Shown here piece after piece: positions 5,268-6,890 of a DNA stretch of 6,890 nucleotides. The DNA lies in assembly GCA_937862845.1 (NCBI GenBank), contig CALMCK010000023.1, forward strand, positions 1-6,890. The letters run 5' to 3'. Positions within the stretch are counted from its first letter, which is position 1. Each line of letters opens with the position of its first letter. Both the position numbers and the translations under genes were made by a program. Origin of the DNA: an uncultured Burkholderiaceae bacterium. GTDB taxonomy: Bacteria; Pseudomonadota; Gammaproteobacteria; Burkholderiales; Burkholderiaceae. The notes under the pieces are model-generated. The model did not search any database and was not told where the DNA came from. It saw nothing but the letters and a program-made list of their open reading frames with translations.

Positions 5268-5783
5268 TTAAGCCGTGATTTCGTCAACACTCAAGCCACG
5301 CTTTGAAGCGATGTCTGAAGGTGTTGATTGTTTGCGCAAACCATCGAGCGTTGCACGAACCATGTTGTACGGATTGTTTGAACCGAGTGATTTGGCAACC
5401 ACATTGGTCACGCCCATCACATCAAACACTGCACGCATTGGGCCACCCGCGATGATACCAGTACCATCTTTGGCTGGCGACATCAATACAACTGCGGCAC
5501 CGTGTTTACCTGTGCTGGAATGCTGTAAAGTACCGTCTTTCAACGGAATGCGAACCATAGAGCGGCGCGCTTGATCCATGGCTTTTTGCACAGCCACAGG
5601 CACTTCACGCGCCTTGCCTTTGCCCATGCCGATGCGGCCATCGCCATCACCAACCACGGTCAACGCGGCGAAACCCATAATGCGACCACCCTTAACCACT
5701 TTAGTTACGCGGTTAACTGCAATCATCTTTTCGCGCAAGCCGTCTTCGGCTTGTGCATCATTTTTTGCTTGAACTTTTGACAT
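5268..5783 (-). CDS. rpsE: 30S ribosomal protein S5
   Basis: S5 lies at the mRNA entrance of the 30S subunit, with S3 and S4, and affects decoding accuracy and mRNA unwinding. The product has 171 residues. The N-terminal double-stranded-RNA-binding-like S5 domain is about 18-82, with KVVKGGRIMGFAALTVVGDG (28-47) and GRIGMGKGKAREVP. The C-terminal domain follows, with TGIIAGGPMRAVFDVMGV (108-125) and LGSNNPYNMVRATLDGL. The loop around VVKGGR is where E. coli spectinomycin-resistance changes occur; no deletion is apparent here. The ATG has AAGGA 6 bases upstream. It lies 33 bases after rplR and 10 before rpmD. Confidence 0.98.
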   Translation of the reverse strand: MSKVQAKNDAQAEDGLREKMIAVNRVTKVVKGGRIMGFAALTVVGDGDGRIGMGKGKAREVPVAVQKAMDQARRSMVRIPLKDGTLQHSSTGKHGAAVVLMSPAKDGTGIIAGGPMRAVFDVMGVTNVVAKSLGSNNPYNMVRATLDGLRKQSTPSDIASKRGLSVDEITA

Positions 5784-5816
5784 ACAAATTCCTTTTATTC
5801 GTCGTTGGCGACTGGG

Positions 5817-6176
5817 TTAGAACTGCAAACCAGCTTCACGAGCTGCTTCAGCCAACGCTTTAACGCGACCATGGAATTGGAAACCAGAGCGATCAAACGC
5901 CACTTGGGTCACACCCGCTGCTTTTGCTTTAGCGGCGATGGCTGCGCCAACCGCTTTAGCGGCCGCGACGTTACCGCCGTTGCCTTTGGTTTCTGTTTTC
6001 AAAGCGGCTTCTTGCGAAGACGCTGTTGCCAGAACCGTATCACCAGCCGCTGAAATCAAAGTGGCATAAATGTGTGAATTGGTGCGATGAATCGCCAAAC
6101 GATTGACTTTCAACTCAGCAATTTTGGCACGGGTTTTGCGTGCTCGGCGCAAACGCGCTTGCTTTTTGTCTTGCAT
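5817..6176 (-). CDS. rplR: 50S ribosomal protein L18
   Basis: L18 binds 5S rRNA and, with L5 and L25-type proteins, anchors it in the central protuberance. Two ATG codons stand in tandem (6177-6179 and 6174-6176). I chose the second: AAAGGA (6183-6188) is then 6 bases away, matching the 5-8 base spacing of the neighbours, against 3 bases for the first. This gives 119 residues; the alternative gives 120. The basic N-terminus DKKQARLRRARKTRAKI (3-19), VNRLAIHRTNSHIYA (24-38) and the conserved end AFDRSGFQFHGRVKALAEAA (93-112) identify the family. The gap from rplF is 72 bases, larger than usual here, and contains inverted repeats. Confidence 0.97.
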   Translation of the reverse strand: MQDKKQARLRRARKTRAKIAELKVNRLAIHRTNSHIYATLISAAGDTVLATASSQEAALKTETKGNGGNVAAAKAVGAAIAAKAKAAGVTQVAFDRSGFQFHGRVKALAEAAREAGLQF

Positions 6177-6198
6177 CATAATTCCTTTAAAGAATCGA

Positions 6199-6227
6199 TT
6201 TTAAAAGGAGTTGCATCGCTTTTAAAA
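6199..6227 (-). promoter_or_regulatory. Inverted repeat in the rplF-rplR gap
   Basis: TTTTAAAAG and CTTTTAAAA form perfect 9-base arms around an 11-base loop. Six loop bases (CAACTC in the transcript, 6213-6208) are complementary to GAGTTG at 6238-6233 just upstream. TCCTTT within the loop end and 3' arm (6209-6204) is complementary to the AAAGGA ribosome binding site of rplR (6188-6183). Alternative folds that expose or hide that site are therefore possible. The stem is AT-rich and not very stable. A regulatory role is inferred only. Confidence 0.35.
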
Positions 6228-6248
6228 CAACACAACTCATTTTAACGA

Positions 6249-6779
6249 TTATTTTTTCTTGGTTTCTTTCAACAACACCACTTCACCGGTGTAACGCACA
6301 CCCTTGCCTTTGTAAGGCTCTGGTGGACGATAAGCGCGCACTTCTGCAGCCACTTGACCGACTTGTTGTTTATTCACACCTTTGATGACGATCTCAGTTT
6401 GAGTTGGTGTTTCAGCGACGACACCCTCTGGCATGACGTGAAACACATCATGAGAGAAGCCGAGCTCCAATTTCAAACCATTGTTTTCAGCTTTGGCACG
6501 GTAACCAACGCCAACCAAATTCAGGCGTTTTTCAAAGCCTTTGGTCACACCGTGAACCATGTTTGCCAAAATAGCACGGGTTGTGCCTGACAATGCATTT
6601 GATTCACGTGATTCGTCGTTACGCGTGACAGCCAATTGACCATCTTCATTTTTTACAGTGATTTTGTCGCTCAAAACCATTGACAAAGCACCCAAAGCAC
6701 CTTTAACAGTGATTGCATTGCCGTTCAATGTCACTTCTGCACCACTCAACGCAACCGGATGTTTACCTACACGAGACAT
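6249..6779 (-). CDS. rplF: 50S ribosomal protein L6
   Basis: L6 binds 23S rRNA near the sarcin-ricin loop and factor-binding site of the large subunit. The 176 residues, one fewer than E. coli L6, contain the two tandem L6 folds: about 1-80 (MSRVGKHPVA start; TTRAILANMVHGVTKGFEK at 66-84) and about 85-165 (LNLVGVGYRAKAENNGLKLE, then LGFSHDV). The family signature PEPYKGKGVRYTGE lies at 153-166 and the tail is KETKKK. The ATG has AGGGAG 6 bases upstream and follows the rpsH stop by 18 bases. The protein appears complete. Confidence 0.98.
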   Translation of the reverse strand: MSRVGKHPVALSGAEVTLNGNAITVKGALGALSMVLSDKITVKNEDGQLAVTRNDESRESNALSGTTRAILANMVHGVTKGFEKRLNLVGVGYRAKAENNGLKLELGFSHDVFHVMPEGVVAETPTQTEIVIKGVNKQQVGQVAAEVRAYRPPEPYKGKGVRYTGEVVLLKETKKK

Positions 6780-6797
6780 ATTATTCTCCCTTTCCGA

Positions 6798-6890
6798 TTA
6801 CGCTACGACGCACAACACTTCGCCGCCGACGCCTAATGCACGTGCTTTGCGGTCAGTGATGACGCCTTTAGAGGTTGACAAAATTGCGAC
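6798..6890 (-). CDS. rpsH: 30S ribosomal protein S8, C-terminal end (partial)
   Basis: Only the last 30 codons and a TAA stop are in the window; the 5' part lies beyond base 6890. Translation by hand gives VAILSTSKGVITDRKARALG followed by VGGEVLCVVA, matching the conserved C-terminus of S8 (STSKG, TDRKAR, GGEVLC). S8 is a primary binder of 16S rRNA helix 21 and, in E. coli, the translational repressor of the spc operon. The E. coli-type S8 target near rplE would be upstream of this window and cannot be assessed. The gene leads into rplF after 18 bases. Confidence 0.95.
   Translation of the reverse strand, partial: VAILSTSKGVITDRKARALGVGGEVLCVVA

Noticed and set aside
5258..5290. Upstream ATG extending rpmD by 11 residues
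   Set aside because: The added residues overlap rpsE and are foreign to L30, and the AAGGAG site is correctly spaced for the internal ATG at 5257.
6199..6238. H-type pseudoknot in the rplF-rplR gap formed by both stems at once
   Set aside because: The connecting loops (5, 5 and 0 bases) are too short to span stems of 6 and 9 pairs together. The pairings are better seen as alternatives.

Overview
The window is a piece of the core spc-alpha ribosomal protein cluster, with every gene on the minus strand. In transcription order (high to low coordinate) it holds the 3' end of rpsH, then rplF, rplR, rpsE, rpmD, rplO, secY, infA, rpmJ, rpsM, rpsK, rpsD and rpoA. The first 106 bases lie downstream of rpoA, where rplQ would be expected next but is not yet reached. 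Gene order (infA and rpmJ between secY and rpsM) and protein sequences (RpoA, SecY, S13, L36, IF1) point to a betaproteobacterium, most likely Burkholderiales. Base composition looks only moderate (mid-40s % GC by eye), so a lower-GC lineage of that order fits better than Burkholderia itself. I cannot name the genus.

From 6890 down to 2083 the genes are tightly packed. Gaps are 10-40 bases, secY and infA overlap by one base, and the only larger gap is rplF-rplR (72 bases). Nearly every gene has an AAGGA- or GGAG-type ribosome binding site 5-8 bases before its start. The products are ribosomal proteins of both subunits, translation initiation factor IF1 and the SecY translocon channel. RpoA, the RNA polymerase alpha subunit, closes the series.

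The part that departs from a plain operon is non-coding. Between rpsK and rpsD lie 252 bases with a good sigma70-type promoter whose -10 box sits inside a perfect inverted repeat. About 30 bases downstream is a terminator-like hairpin, and two more stem-loops follow, one ending just before the rpsD ribosome binding site. This looks like a separate promoter and structured leader for rpsD-rpoA, possibly an attenuator or S4 autoregulatory site. Smaller structured gaps lie between rpsD and rpoA, between rplF and rplR, and downstream of rpoA (a 39-base near-perfect palindrome).

I see no mobile element, CRISPR array, tRNA, rRNA or accessory system. The proteins are intact, conserved housekeeping genes. 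Any novelty would be in RNA-level regulation.
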